This document shows positions 1 to 6,977 of a stretch of 13,917 bases of DNA, piece by piece. The notes beneath the pieces are model-generated. The model saw nothing but the letters and a program-made list of their open reading frames with translations. It did not search any database and was not told the origin of the DNA. The stretch is from Bacteroidales bacterium (lineage in GTDB: Bacteria; Bacteroidota; Bacteroidia; Bacteroidales; UBA3824), in NCBI GenBank assembly GCA_016293845.1, contig JAEDDH010000043.1, positions 1 to 13,917 of the forward strand, read 5' to 3'. How positions within the stretch are numbered: position 1 is the first letter of the stretch; each line of letters starts with the position of its first letter. The position numbers were made by a program, and so were the translations under genes.

Positions 1-33
1 TTAAGAATTGCTACTATAAATGGTTGGGTAGAA

Positions 34-203
34 AATGTACATCAAATAATCTAATTGATGCACATTTTTAATCATTATAGCAAAATTTCTCGCAAAAATC
101 AAGGTTCACAAACTACATCTGCCGTATTTTTTGGGTTATACTTCGTCTTAAACATTCTTTTGCTCTTTTATATGTTCATGGATTAGATTATTTGATGCAC
201 TAA
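34..203. repeat. Candidate invertible promoter segment upstream of mod
   Basis: A 19-bp inverted repeat with one mismatch (37-55 and 182-200) bounds a segment of about 125 bp. Each repeat lies in a site that resembles a tyrosine recombinase core. The left site, 34-66, has 12-bp arms AATGTACATCAA and TTGATGCACATT around the 9-bp spacer ATAATCTAA. The right site, 171-203, has a weaker left arm (171-182), the exact reverse complement spacer TTAGATTAT (183-191) and right arm TTGATGCACTAA. Identical spacers in opposite orientation predict inversion. The segment carries a promoter now firing leftward, away from mod. The arm/spacer division is my inference; the repeat is seen directly. Confidence 0.78.
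74..102 (-). promoter_or_regulatory. Sigma-A-type promoter, pointing away from mod
   Basis: On the minus strand the -35 box is TTGATT (97-102), followed by a 17-bp spacer (80-96) and a perfect -10 box TATAAT (74-79). The 17 bases AGAAATTTTGCTATAAT (74-90, minus strand) also occur exactly in the promoter at 12870-12898. In this orientation transcripts leave the window on the left. After inversion of 34-203 they would run into mod. Confidence 0.8.
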
Positions 204-225
204 AACTATCGTTGAGGTGCATCAA
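192..225 (+). promoter_or_regulatory. Leader hairpin overlapping the mod ribosome binding site
   Basis: TTGATGCAC (192-200) and GTGCATCAA (217-225) form a perfect 9-bp stem with a 16-nt loop. The mod Shine-Dalgarno sequence GAGGTG (214-219) runs into the 3' arm, so pairing would partly bury it. This ribosome binding site also decides the mod start at ATG 230 rather than the TTG at 212. The stem's role in translation is inference. Confidence 0.5.
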
Positions 226-229
226 TTTT

Positions 230-1909
230 ATGTCTACCAACATTTCCAAAGAAAAACGTGAAAGCCTTGTTCAAAAAATAAACGCAATAAAAACTTATAT
301 ATCATCTGCTGTGCAGGACGAAAACACGGCGCAGTTACTCACATATATTTCCGATATTGAAAAAGATATTAAAGGCAAAAAATACGGTCTTGTCTTTGAG
401 GAACACCGCGAAGGCATTGACGAAGTGCTTGCGAATAATTTACCCGTTCTCACGGAAGATACCGACTTGTTTATAGACAATGGCGGACAAATGAATTTCC
501 TTATCGAGGGCGACAATTTGGCAAGCCTTAAACTCTTAGAAAAAACACATAAAGGCAGAATTGACCTTATTTACATAGATCCGCCGTACAATACCGGACA
601 CAATGATTTTGTATATGATGATAACTTTATTTCAACTAATGATTCATTTATACATAGCAAATGGCTATCGTTTATCAAATCAAGATTGTTTATCGCAAAG
701 CAACTTCTTTCCGAAAAAGGCATAATATTTATCAGTATAAACGACATTGAACAAGCACAATTAAAATTGTTATGCGATGAAATTTTTGGTATAGAAAATT
801 TTATAACTACTATGCCTAAAAAAGGGAGCGGCGGAAGGCAAGATAGTAAAGTATTCGCTGTCGTTCATGAATATGTTGTATGTTATGTAAAATCAATTAG
901 TAAGTATATTGCTGGACGAGAATTAAAAGAAATAGGAAACTACCCACTATTCGATGAAATAAAACAAAGGCATTATAAACTGCAATTGTTACGAAAATGG
1001 GGAGATAACAGTCGAAGAGAGAATCGCCCAAACTTATACTATCCCATATATTATACCCCTAACGACAGTACGTTTAGCATAGAACGTGAATCTAATGACA
1101 GCATTGAAATTTATCCTATGCTATCTGCAACTGAGGCTGGGTGTTGGCGATGGGGAAAAAGCACAATGCAGGCAAATATGTCGTTAGGTTTAGTTGAGTG
1201 TAAAATAAAAGAGAATGAATATATACCCTATGAACGGACATATGAACCAATTGAAACACAAACAAAACCATATAGTACATGGCTTGATAATATTGATAAT
1301 AATTCGGGTAGTGTTTTATTAAAACAAATATTAGGCAATTCATCATTTGATTATCCAAAACCGTTAGACCTTATTGAGAAATTATTGAAAATGGGGTCGC
1401 CTGTAAAGGATTATCTGGTTCTCGACTTTTTTGCAGGTAGCGGAACAACAGGTCACGCCGTGATGAAATTGAACGCGGAAGATGGCGGTAGCCGTAAGTT
1501 TATCCTTTGCACCAACAACGAAAACAATATTTGCCGCGAAGTAACGTATGAACGCATTAAACGCGTTATTGCAAAGGAAGATTACAAAGCAAGCCTTAAA
1601 TACTTCAAAGTGGAGTATTTGCCCATTTCGGATAAGTTATATTACGAGTATGCGGACGAACTGCTTTTGCATATCCGCGAACTCGTGGAGCTTGAAAACG
1701 GTATCAATTTCAACGGCAATGCAGAAATTGCAATCGTTCTGACGGAAAAAGAACTCGACGATTTTACTCAAAACATTCCCGAAACGTGCAAGGCGATTTA
1801 CGTCGGACACGACGTGTTGCCGACCGAGGAACAAGAAAAGATATTTGCAAAAAGAAAAATCAAAGTCAACGTTATACCGGAATACTACTACCGCGATTTG
1901 GAGGGCTAA
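230..1909 (+). CDS. mod: Type III restriction-modification adenine methyltransferase (Mod)
   Basis: A 559-aa modification subunit that would methylate adenine N6 at a short asymmetric site and give sequence specificity to the Mod-Res complex. Motif IV, DPPYNTG, is at residues 117-123 and the SAM-binding motif I, DFFAGSG, at about 399-405. Motif IV before motif I is the beta-class order typical of type III Mod proteins. Residues about 190-370 lie between the motifs and should form the target recognition domain. That part is clearly AT-richer (1201-1260 holds 17 G/C of 60, against 25 of 60 at 1681-1740), as if exchanged as a cassette. The ATG at 230 is chosen over the TTG at 212 because GAGGTG precedes it at suitable distance. 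No simple-sequence repeat tract of the kind that phase-varies other mod genes is visible. Res starts 3 nt downstream. Confidence 0.95.
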   Translation: MSTNISKEKRESLVQKINAIKTYISSAVQDENTAQLLTYISDIEKDIKGKKYGLVFEEHREGIDEVLANNLPVLTEDTDLFIDNGGQMNFLIEGDNLASLKLLEKTHKGRIDLIYIDPPYNTGHNDFVYDDNFISTNDSFIHSKWLSFIKSRLFIAKQLLSEKGIIFISINDIEQAQLKLLCDEIFGIENFITTMPKKGSGGRQDSKVFAVVHEYVVCYVKSISKYIAGRELKEIGNYPLFDEIKQRHYKLQLLRKWGDNSRRENRPNLYYPIYYTPNDSTFSIERESNDSIEIYPMLSATEAGCWRWGKSTMQANMSLGLVECKIKENEYIPYERTYEPIETQTKPYSTWLDNIDNNSGSVLLKQILGNSSFDYPKPLDLIEKLLKMGSPVKDYLVLDFFAGSGTTGHAVMKLNAEDGGSRKFILCTNNENNICREVTYERIKRVIAKEDYKASLKYFKVEYLPISDKLYYEYADELLLHIRELVELENGINFNGNAEIAIVLTEKELDDFTQNIPETCKAIYVGHDVLPTEEQEKIFAKRKIKVNVIPEYYYRDLEG

Positions 1910-1912
1910 AAG

Positions 1913-4105
1913 ATGAATTTAATGAATTTTCAGTTGAAAGCAATAAAGAGTTTGCTTGAATGTATGGAAGACGATTCCGTCCGTGAAATCGTTTTGAAAA
2001 GCCCTACCGGTAGCGGAAAAACCATAATGCTCACGCATTTTATGGACGAATATACCAAAGAACACGCAAAAACCGTGTTTGTTTGGCTTACTCCCGGCAA
2101 GGGCGATCTTGAAACTCAAAGCAAGGATAAAATGGACAAGTATATCCACAACGCACAAACGAAGTTGCTTGCCGACGTTATGACCTGTGGTTTTGAAGAA
2201 AACGACGCATGTTTTATCAACTGGGAAAAACTTACGAAAAAAGGCAATAACGCATTAAAGGACAGCGAACGCACTAACTTTTTGGAATGGATAGAAAAGG
2301 CATTGAATACAGGATTGTCATTCAAAATTATTATCGACGAAAGCCATCAGAATTTTACAGATAAAGCCGACGCTATCGTGCAACTTTTCAAAACGGATAA
2401 AATTATCCGCTGCTCTGCTACTCCTATTGTGGACAAAAAGGCAAAACTTATAGAAATTGCCGAAGAAGACGTTATTGCGGAAGGGTTGATAAAAAAGTTG
2501 CTCGTCATAAATGAAAACTTTCCGCAAACAATCGAAACCGATAATCAGACTTGGTTTTTATTAGAGCGTGCATTAAATAAGCAACGTGAGATAAAATCGA
2601 TATTTTTGAATAAAGGTATTGACGTAAATCCGCTTATAGTCGTTCAACTTCCAAATAATAGCGACGCATTGTGCGACAGCGTTGAAGAATACTTTTCTGC
2701 ACAAGGCATCAATATCGAAAACGATACTCTTGCGATATGGCTTTCGGGCAGACACGAAAATATTGAAAATATATCCGATAATGACGGAAAACAAATTGCC
2801 GTCGTTATAAAACAAGCAGTTGCTACGGGCTGGGATTGCCCTCGTGCGCAAATACTCGTTAAACTGCGCGAAAATATGGACGAAACGTTTGAAATTCAGA
2901 CGATAGGACGTATTCGCCGTATGCCCGAAGCAAAACATTATGACAACGACGTTTTGGATTGTTGCTATCTTTACACGTTCGACCAAAAGTTTACCGCAGG
3001 GGTAAAAGCGGCGCTTAGTAAAGGCGCACTTGACGGCAAAGATATTTTTCTGAAAAACGAATACAAGTCGTTTACGCTTACGAAAGAACAACGCACGATG
3101 ATTACGGATTTAAGAGATCCGCGCAAGGCGTTAATCTCTATCGCAAGTTACTTCAAAGATACATTCGAACTTACGGGCAACAAAAAGGAAAATAAAACAA
3201 GGCTTGAAACGGCGGGTTTTGCTTTCTCCGACTCTATAAATACATATACCCAATCCGGTAGCGTTGCTACTCTTTCCGATTTGGGCGAAAGCGACAATCT
3301 TAATACCATTACAGTAAAAGAAACGGTAAATACTCATAAACTCGGGCGCGTAAATCAACATTGTGTCGGACTTATTGCTCGTGAGATAGGAATAGAGCCT
3401 GCCATGACTCATACAATATTGCGTCGATTGTTTTGTGATAAAAGTGATTACTATAACAAATTTTTAGCACTTTCAACGAGAGAATTGTATGCGTTTATCA
3501 TAAACAACGTCGATTTGTTACGCCGCAATTTCCGCGAGGCTATGGCAGTACAACTTTCGCAAGGCGTTATATCTCCCGATATGGTTTCCAAGAAAGAGTT
3601 TGTTTTGCCTCGTGTTTGCAAGTTTACCTACGACAGCGCAAGTAAGGTGCAAACGGAAAGCGTGAAAAATGTATATCAAGGATATTTGATGTCCGCCGAA
3701 CCTCGTTCGACTGCCGAGAAAAAATTTGAAAAGTTTTGCGAAAAATGTTCTGCCGTCGATTGGATTTATAAAAACGGCGACAAAGGCGACGAATATTTGT
3801 CTATCGTTTATCTCGACAACGGCAATCGGCAAAAACTGTTTTATCCCGACTATATCGTATCCGTGAATGGCGAAACGTGGATAATAGAAACCAAAGGCGG
3901 ATTTGATAAAGCCGGCAACAGCGAAGATATTGATATTTTCTCGCCGAAAAAGTTTGAAGTGCTAAAAGCATATCTTGAAAAATACGGTTTGAAAGGCGGT
4001 TTTGTCCGTTTTGACAAAAACAGCGACGAACTCTGCATTTGCACAGATAATTACAGCGACGATATAACTTCCGACAGTTGGAAATTGTTGGATAATATGT
4101 TTTAG
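1913..4105 (+). CDS. res: Type III restriction endonuclease helicase/nuclease subunit (Res)
   Basis: A 730-aa superfamily 2 translocase-nuclease that acts with Mod to cut unmodified DNA. ATPase motifs are in order: GSGKT (33-37), DESH (142-145), SAT (168-170), ATGWDCP (about 304-310) and QTIGRIRR (about 329-336). A C-terminal PD-(D/E)xK nuclease is visible as PD at about 645-646, then ETKGG at about 659-663. The protein is shorter than classical Res subunits of the EcoP1/EcoP15 kind (over 900 aa), but no motif is missing. GGAGGG (1900-1905), inside the last codons of mod, serves as its ribosome binding site, so the two genes are almost certainly co-transcribed and coupled. Any switch acting on mod would also control res. 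Confidence 0.95.
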   Translation: MNLMNFQLKAIKSLLECMEDDSVREIVLKSPTGSGKTIMLTHFMDEYTKEHAKTVFVWLTPGKGDLETQSKDKMDKYIHNAQTKLLADVMTCGFEENDACFINWEKLTKKGNNALKDSERTNFLEWIEKALNTGLSFKIIIDESHQNFTDKADAIVQLFKTDKIIRCSATPIVDKKAKLIEIAEEDVIAEGLIKKLLVINENFPQTIETDNQTWFLLERALNKQREIKSIFLNKGIDVNPLIVVQLPNNSDALCDSVEEYFSAQGINIENDTLAIWLSGRHENIENISDNDGKQIAVVIKQAVATGWDCPRAQILVKLRENMDETFEIQTIGRIRRMPEAKHYDNDVLDCCYLYTFDQKFTAGVKAALSKGALDGKDIFLKNEYKSFTLTKEQRTMITDLRDPRKALISIASYFKDTFELTGNKKENKTRLETAGFAFSDSINTYTQSGSVATLSDLGESDNLNTITVKETVNTHKLGRVNQHCVGLIAREIGIEPAMTHTILRRLFCDKSDYYNKFLALSTRELYAFIINNVDLLRRNFREAMAVQLSQGVISPDMVSKKEFVLPRVCKFTYDSASKVQTESVKNVYQGYLMSAEPRSTAEKKFEKFCEKCSAVDWIYKNGDKGDEYLSIVYLDNGNRQKLFYPDYIVSVNGETWIIETKGGFDKAGNSEDIDIFSPKKFEVLKAYLEKYGLKGGFVRFDKNSDELCICTDNYSDDITSDSWKLLDNMF

Positions 4106-4112
4106 CAAAACG

Positions 4113-4134
4113 AAAAAACAGGCCCGAAGGCCTG
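4113..4134 (-). terminator. Rho-independent terminator of the leftward XRE operon
   Basis: CAGGCC (4119-4124) and GGCCTG (4129-4134) form a stem with a 4-nt loop. On the minus strand a run of six T follows (4113-4118). It lies directly after the stop codon of the 4138-4569 gene. For the rightward res transcript it is also followed by T-rich sequence (to about 4154), so it may work in both directions between the convergent operons. Confidence 0.85.
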
Positions 4135-4137
4135 CTT

Positions 4138-4569
4138 TCAGTTTGTTTTTTTGTGGCGTTTAAGATAGGCACGGAAGATTTCGGAAACGTCGTCCTCGTC
4201 CATAAAATAGTAGAGCGCGTCGATGTTGACGTCCAAGTCGCTGTTTTCGCAGTACTTTTCGACCACTTTTTTCAGACACTCCGACGACACGAACGGCAGG
4301 CAGGATTCGTCCAGAACTCCGCCGTCGAGTTTTTTCAGGAACACTTCGTCCATAATCTTTTCGGACAGGAACGGATAGCATTGCGCGCCGTCAAAGTTGA
4401 TTTTGCCCGGGTTTTCGGCGGCGTATTCCATAAGCTTTTTGAGCGCGTCGTCATCAAGGAACGGCAACGCTTTTCTGATGTCGAAATCCACCTCGCCGGC
4501 GATAATCGAATCGACCAATTCGTCAAGAGCCTGTTTGTTCAAAAACGGCAGCATGTTTTCAATATTCAT
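4138..4569 (-). CDS. LPFL-repeat protein of unknown function
   Basis: A 143-aa acidic protein that I cannot assign to a characterised function. It is built from five imperfect repeats of 26-30 residues, each starting with a small aromatic/proline box: LPFL at 7, LPFL at 35, YPFL at 65, LPFV at 91 and LYYF at 119. Each box is followed by an amphipathic helix-like stretch rich in Leu, Asp, Glu and Lys. This suggests a small helical-repeat solenoid for protein binding. It has no signal peptide or membrane segment. AGAGGTG precedes the ATG. It is the second gene of an operon with the XRE regulator (40-nt gap), so it may be an effector or partner of that regulator. GC content is that of the core genome rather than of the R-M genes. 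Confidence 0.8.
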   Translation of the reverse strand: MNIENMLPFLNKQALDELVDSIIAGEVDFDIRKALPFLDDDALKKLMEYAAENPGKINFDGAQCYPFLSEKIMDEVFLKKLDGGVLDESCLPFVSSECLKKVVEKYCENSDLDVNIDALYYFMDEDDVSEIFRAYLKRHKKTN

Positions 4570-4609
4570 AGTTCACCTCTCAAAAATTTTTGTTAAAGTT
4601 TGTTTTTCG

Positions 4610-5074
4610 TCACCACATGCGGTGAATTTGTTTTTTGCCGAAAAGGAAAATAAGTTCTTCCTGCGTGAGCTTTTGCCTAAGACTTAAAAGATCCGCAGTA
4701 AGCTTCCCTTCCTTGACGGCGCGAAGGAGCATAATCCGCTCCTGCGGCATAAATACGTTGAAATTGCCCACAAAATCGTACGGACAGCGGCCGGATATTA
4801 TCTCCTTTACGACGTACGTTCGGCTGTGGCCGTCGAATATGTTTTTGGCGGTCGGATCGACGGGCCTGCCTAAAAGCAAAAGCTCCTCGAAACCGATGTC
4901 GAACAGACTGCATAGCTCCGCCAAATTTTCAACCGTCGGCATCGCCTCGCCCTGCTCCCACCGCGATATCGCCTGATGCGTCACGCCTAACGTTTCGGCC
5001 AAAGCGTCCTGACTGTAGCCGAGCTTTTGGCGCCGCTCCCTTATTCCGTTTCCTATTGCCTTGAAATCCAGCAT
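4610..5074 (-). CDS. XRE-family helix-turn-helix transcriptional regulator
   Basis: A 154-aa DNA-binding regulator. The N-terminal HTH_3/XRE domain spans about residues 5-62 and includes a clear helix-turn-helix, with LGYSQDALAETLGVTHQAISRWEQG at its core described here by its SQDALAETLGV and ISRWEQG elements. The C-terminal half, about 90 residues, is not a recognised ligand domain; it ends in a Leu-rich segment. The start at 5074 is preferred over an upstream in-frame ATG because GAGGAGG sits 6 nt ahead of it. It heads a two-gene operon with the LPFL-repeat protein and diverges from darA. The short dyad next to its own promoter is a candidate autoregulatory operator. Confidence 0.88.
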   Translation of the reverse strand: MLDFKAIGNGIRERRQKLGYSQDALAETLGVTHQAISRWEQGEAMPTVENLAELCSLFDIGFEELLLLGRPVDPTAKNIFDGHSRTYVVKEIISGRCPYDFVGNFNVFMPQERIMLLRAVKEGKLTADLLSLRQKLTQEELIFLFGKKQIHRMW

Positions 5075-5102
5075 CTTTGCCTCCTCGTTTTCGGATAAGT
5101 CC

Positions 5103-5131
5103 ATATTAAAACATTTTTCGCGCCTTTTCAA
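5103..5131 (-). promoter_or_regulatory. Promoter of the XRE operon
   Basis: On the minus strand, TTGAAA (5126-5131), a 17-bp spacer and TAATAT (5103-5108). Spacing is ideal and both boxes are near consensus. It lies 28 nt upstream of the chosen start codon. Confidence 0.6.
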
Positions 5132-5146
5132 GCAACCGTAAGTTGC
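5132..5146. promoter_or_regulatory. Short dyad, possible XRE operator
   Basis: GCAAC (5132-5136), CGTAA, GTTGC (5142-5146) is a perfect 5-bp inverted repeat directly upstream of the XRE -35 box and 21 bp from the divergent darA -35 box. Position suggests a regulator site; there is no direct evidence of binding. Confidence 0.35.
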
Positions 5147-5167
5147 AATCCGAAAAATTTTTCAGGG

Positions 5168-5197
5168 TTGACAAACGCGAGCGCGCGAGGTTATAAT
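5168..5197 (+). promoter_or_regulatory. darA promoter
   Basis: Consensus TTGACA (5168-5173), an 18-bp very GC-rich spacer, and consensus TATAAT (5192-5197). The start codon of darA follows 24 nt later. Confidence 0.85.
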
Positions 5198-5221
5198 ATA
5201 GAAAAGCAAGGAGGTTCGTTT

Positions 5222-5545
5222 ATGAAACTTATTACTGCAATCATCAACAAAAAAGACGGCGGAAATACGGCGAAAGCACTCGCGGAGAGCGGCATCCGAT
5301 TCACAAAAATCGCTACCTCCGGCGGGTTTTTAAGAACCGGCAACGTCACCCTCCTCATCGGCGTCGAGGACGACGAGGTCCGAAAAGTGCTGGATATCAT
5401 TAAGGAGCACTCGGCTAAGCGCATGGAGCCGACTCCGACTTTCATCCACGCCAACGCCGGCTCTATGAACTGCCAGGTGACTGAAGTGCCTGTTGGCGGC
5501 GCCGTCGTGTTCGTCACCAACGTGGAATATGCCGAAAGAATGTAG
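5222..5545 (+). CDS. darA: Cyclic-di-AMP receptor, PII-like (DarA/PstA family)
   Basis: A 107-aa cytosolic protein that matches the DarA/PstA family (formerly DUF970): a trimeric PII-like protein that binds cyclic-di-AMP in Firmicutes. Recognisable features are the start MKLITAI, the segment FTKIATSGGFLRTGN (residues 27-41), which belongs to the nucleotide-binding pocket, LLIGVEDDEV (44-53) and the C-terminal strand VGGAVVFVTNVE. Length is as expected for the family. AAGGAGG (5208-5214) lies 7 nt before the ATG at 5222, which rules out the longer frame starting at 5168. It is probably monocistronic, expressed from its own strong promoter. It is a core chromosomal gene and marks this section as native rather than island DNA. 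Confidence 0.93.
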   Translation: MKLITAIINKKDGGNTAKALAESGIRFTKIATSGGFLRTGNVTLLIGVEDDEVRKVLDIIKEHSAKRMEPTPTFIHANAGSMNCQVTEVPVGGAVVFVTNVEYAERM

Positions 5546-5678
5546 AAAGATCGGTTGACACTTCCGGATTTTTATGACACGCTTTCTTCCCTCGCAGGTT
5601 CCGGCGCAGATAACCGCGGCTTCCCGACTAAGAAAAACAACCTGTTTTAATATTCGGAAAAATAGTGGCAAAATAAGT

Positions 5679-5707
5679 TTGACAAGAACTTGCAAAAGTG
5701 ATATAAT
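5679..5707 (+). promoter_or_regulatory. tRNA-Leu promoter
   Basis: TTGACA (5679-5684), a 17-bp spacer and TATAAT (5702-5707), both exact consensus. The mature tRNA begins 15 nt downstream. Confidence 0.88.
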
Positions 5708-5721
5708 CGGTAACAGTTTAT

Positions 5722-5808
5722 GCGGGCATGGCGGAATTGGCAGACGCGTAAGATTCAGGTTCTTATGGTCGCAAGGCTGTGCAGGTTCAAGTCCTGTTGC
5801 CCGCACCA
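5722..5808 (+). tRNA. tRNA-Leu (anticodon CAG)
   Basis: An 87-nt class II tRNA with encoded CCA. The acceptor stem GCGGGCA (5722-5728) pairs with TGCCCGC (5798-5804), followed by A and CCA (5806-5808). The anticodon stem TAAGA/TCTTA encloses loop TTCAGGT, giving anticodon CAG (5756-5758). A long variable arm (about 5767-5779) and the T-loop TTCAAGT fit tRNA-Leu. It has its own promoter and terminator. tRNA genes are common island insertion points and the DNA to the right differs in composition, but I see no repeat of the tRNA 3' end inside the window. Confidence 0.95.
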
Positions 5809-5814
5809 AACAAG

Positions 5815-5858
5815 AATAAAACGAACCCGAGAGAAAATCTTGAGTTCGTTTTATTTTT
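5815..5858 (+). terminator. tRNA-Leu terminator
   Basis: AATAAAACGAAC (5815-5826) pairs with GTTCGTTTTATT (about 5844-5855), extended inward by further pairs, and is followed by a T run. The hairpin begins a few bases after the tRNA CCA end. Confidence 0.85.
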
Positions 5859-5912
5859 TACAAGAGATTATTTCGGACTTAAAATAAAACTATAAAAACA
5901 TTACAGCCTTTA

Positions 5913-5939
5913 ACCGAGTGTTCTAAACGCTCGGTTTTT
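5913..5939 (+). terminator. Second rho-independent terminator
   Basis: ACCGAGTG (5913-5920) pairs with CGCTCGGT (5928-5935; one G-T pair) around a 7-nt loop and is followed by five T. No gene lies between it and the tRNA terminator. It may be a backup terminator or a remnant of a gene lost where the island joins the core. Confidence 0.75.
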
Positions 5940-6175
5940 CTATGCTGTTTTGCCGTCCGATTTATCGCCTTTCGTCTGCGTTTGTAGCACAGTGAAAAGC
6001 GAAAGTCAACGGCAACAATTTTTACCGAAAACTTTGAAATTGCCGATTATAACGTAAAATTTTTTGCTGTTCGTTGACTCCCGTGTAACCAACTATAAGG
6101 TAAAAACCGTCTATCTTTTCCCGGTGCTACTTCCGTTTTCGCCGAAAGGCGAAGTAAATCGGAGGTAAAAATACA
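5940..6175 (+). promoter_or_regulatory. Structured leader of the sigma-like gene
   Basis: This stretch, together with 5546-5678, makes up most of the non-coding DNA around the tRNA and holds no convincing gene. It contains the inverted repeat CGGCAA (6010-6015) / TTGCCG (6040-6045). A GNRA-type hairpin, TTCGCC GAAA GGCGAA (6138-6153), lies 7 nt before GGAGGT (6161-6166), the ribosome binding site of the next gene. No canonical promoter with both boxes is clear. The hairpin so close to the ribosome binding site suggests post-transcriptional control, which is inference. Confidence 0.45.
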
Positions 6176-6799
6176 ATGAAAGAAGTAAACAAAGGCATTT
6201 TGGATAACGATATGGTTATCTCGGCAGAAAACGTACAGAAAATGGGCGAAGTTATCGCTTTAACCTGTATCAAAACGGTAATCGTCCGTTCGGGCAAAGA
6301 TTTGCATTATCTATACAAAGGGCTATTAAGAGATATAAACCGCTCAAAAGACGATTATTCGCCGTTTTCAAACGCATACGATATTGCACAAGAGGCAATG
6401 CTGTTTCTTTGCCAACATATAGGAGAGAAACTCGGCGACAACTATACTACTAAATACGGAAAGGTCGTTACAATCAAAAGTGCTTGTTATCGTTGCGCCG
6501 ACAATTATTTGCAAAAGCAATACACACGCTATATGGCAAACACAATAAGCCTTGACGAGCGAATTACGGCAGAACCTAACACAATACTCGATGACGAGCA
6601 GAAAAACGATTATACAGCCGTTGACGGGCTTATATCGAAGATGAAACTTACCGCCGCTGAATACGATACGTTATGTGCCTATATGGCAGGGCTTACTTAT
6701 CTCGAAGTAACTCGGCTTTTGAATGTAAATCGCACGACGATTTGGCGCAGAAGAATGAGTCTGCAAAGGAAATACGCGCTTGCAACAAACAGCCTTTAA
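6176..6799 (+). CDS. Sigma-70-like / HTH regulator, mobile-element type
   Basis: A 207-aa protein that resembles small sigma-70-like factors carried by conjugative and integrative elements in Firmicutes. Residues about 66-82 (AYDIAQEAMLFL) recall the sigma region 2 helix ending in QEA. Residues about 157-200 form a region-4-like helix-turn-helix: LTAAEYDTLCAYMAGL, then VTRLLNVNRTTIWRRR. It has no membrane segment. GGAGGT lies 9 nt before the ATG. It stands alone between two terminators, convergent with the R-M operon on its right. It could be a real sigma factor or simply a DNA-binding regulator of the island; I cannot tell which promoters it serves. Confidence 0.7.
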   Translation: MKEVNKGILDNDMVISAENVQKMGEVIALTCIKTVIVRSGKDLHYLYKGLLRDINRSKDDYSPFSNAYDIAQEAMLFLCQHIGEKLGDNYTTKYGKVVTIKSACYRCADNYLQKQYTRYMANTISLDERITAEPNTILDDEQKNDYTAVDGLISKMKLTAAEYDTLCAYMAGLTYLEVTRLLNVNRTTIWRRRMSLQRKYALATNSL

Positions 6800-6810
6800 T
6801 ATAAAAATTT

Positions 6811-6847
6811 AGACGGATAAATCACTAAAATTTGTCCGTCTATTTTT
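6811..6847 (+). terminator. Terminator of the sigma-like gene
   Basis: AGACGGATAAAT (6811-6822) pairs with ATTTGTCCGTCT (6830-6841; one G-T pair), followed by a T-rich run. It begins 11 nt after the stop codon. Confidence 0.88.
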
Positions 6848-6935
6848 ATTCCGTATTTATGCTTTAATTTTATCTTCAAACTCGCAAGGTTTTTGCGACA
6901 ATGGCGATTAGGCGTGTCTTGTCTTGATACAAGTG

Positions 6936-6966
6936 TAAAAAATAGCCCGACTTATTCGGTCGGGCT
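6936..6966 (-). terminator. Terminator of the R-M operon
   Basis: AGCCCGAC (6944-6951) and GTCGGGCT (6959-6966) form a perfect 8-bp stem with a 7-nt loop. On the minus strand a T run follows (6937-6942). It begins 11 nt after the helicase stop codon. Confidence 0.9.
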
Positions 6967-6977
6967 GTAAAACTATG

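Noticed and set aside
2573..3091. A 172-aa leftward open frame within res
   Set aside because: It is antisense to conserved helicase motifs V and VI of Res and shows no start signal or recognisable domain.
4153..4687. Rightward open frames opposite the LPFL-repeat gene
   Set aside because: They lack a ribosome binding site and are antisense to a gene with clear repeats, start signal and terminator.
5553..5558. TTGACA just after darA as a promoter
   Set aside because: No -10 box follows at 16-19 bp; the tRNA promoter at 5679-5707 is far better.
5330..5819. Open frames on both strands across the tRNA, with peptides such as VRATGLEPAQP and GSSPVAR
   Set aside because: These are translations of the tRNA-Leu gene and its surroundings, a familiar false-gene artefact.
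6807..6818. The 12-mer ATTTAGACGGAT shared with the inverted repeat at 12774-12785
   Set aside because: Here it is part of an ordinary terminator stem. About ten 12-mer matches are expected by chance in a window of this size, and the GTGCAT arm is missing.
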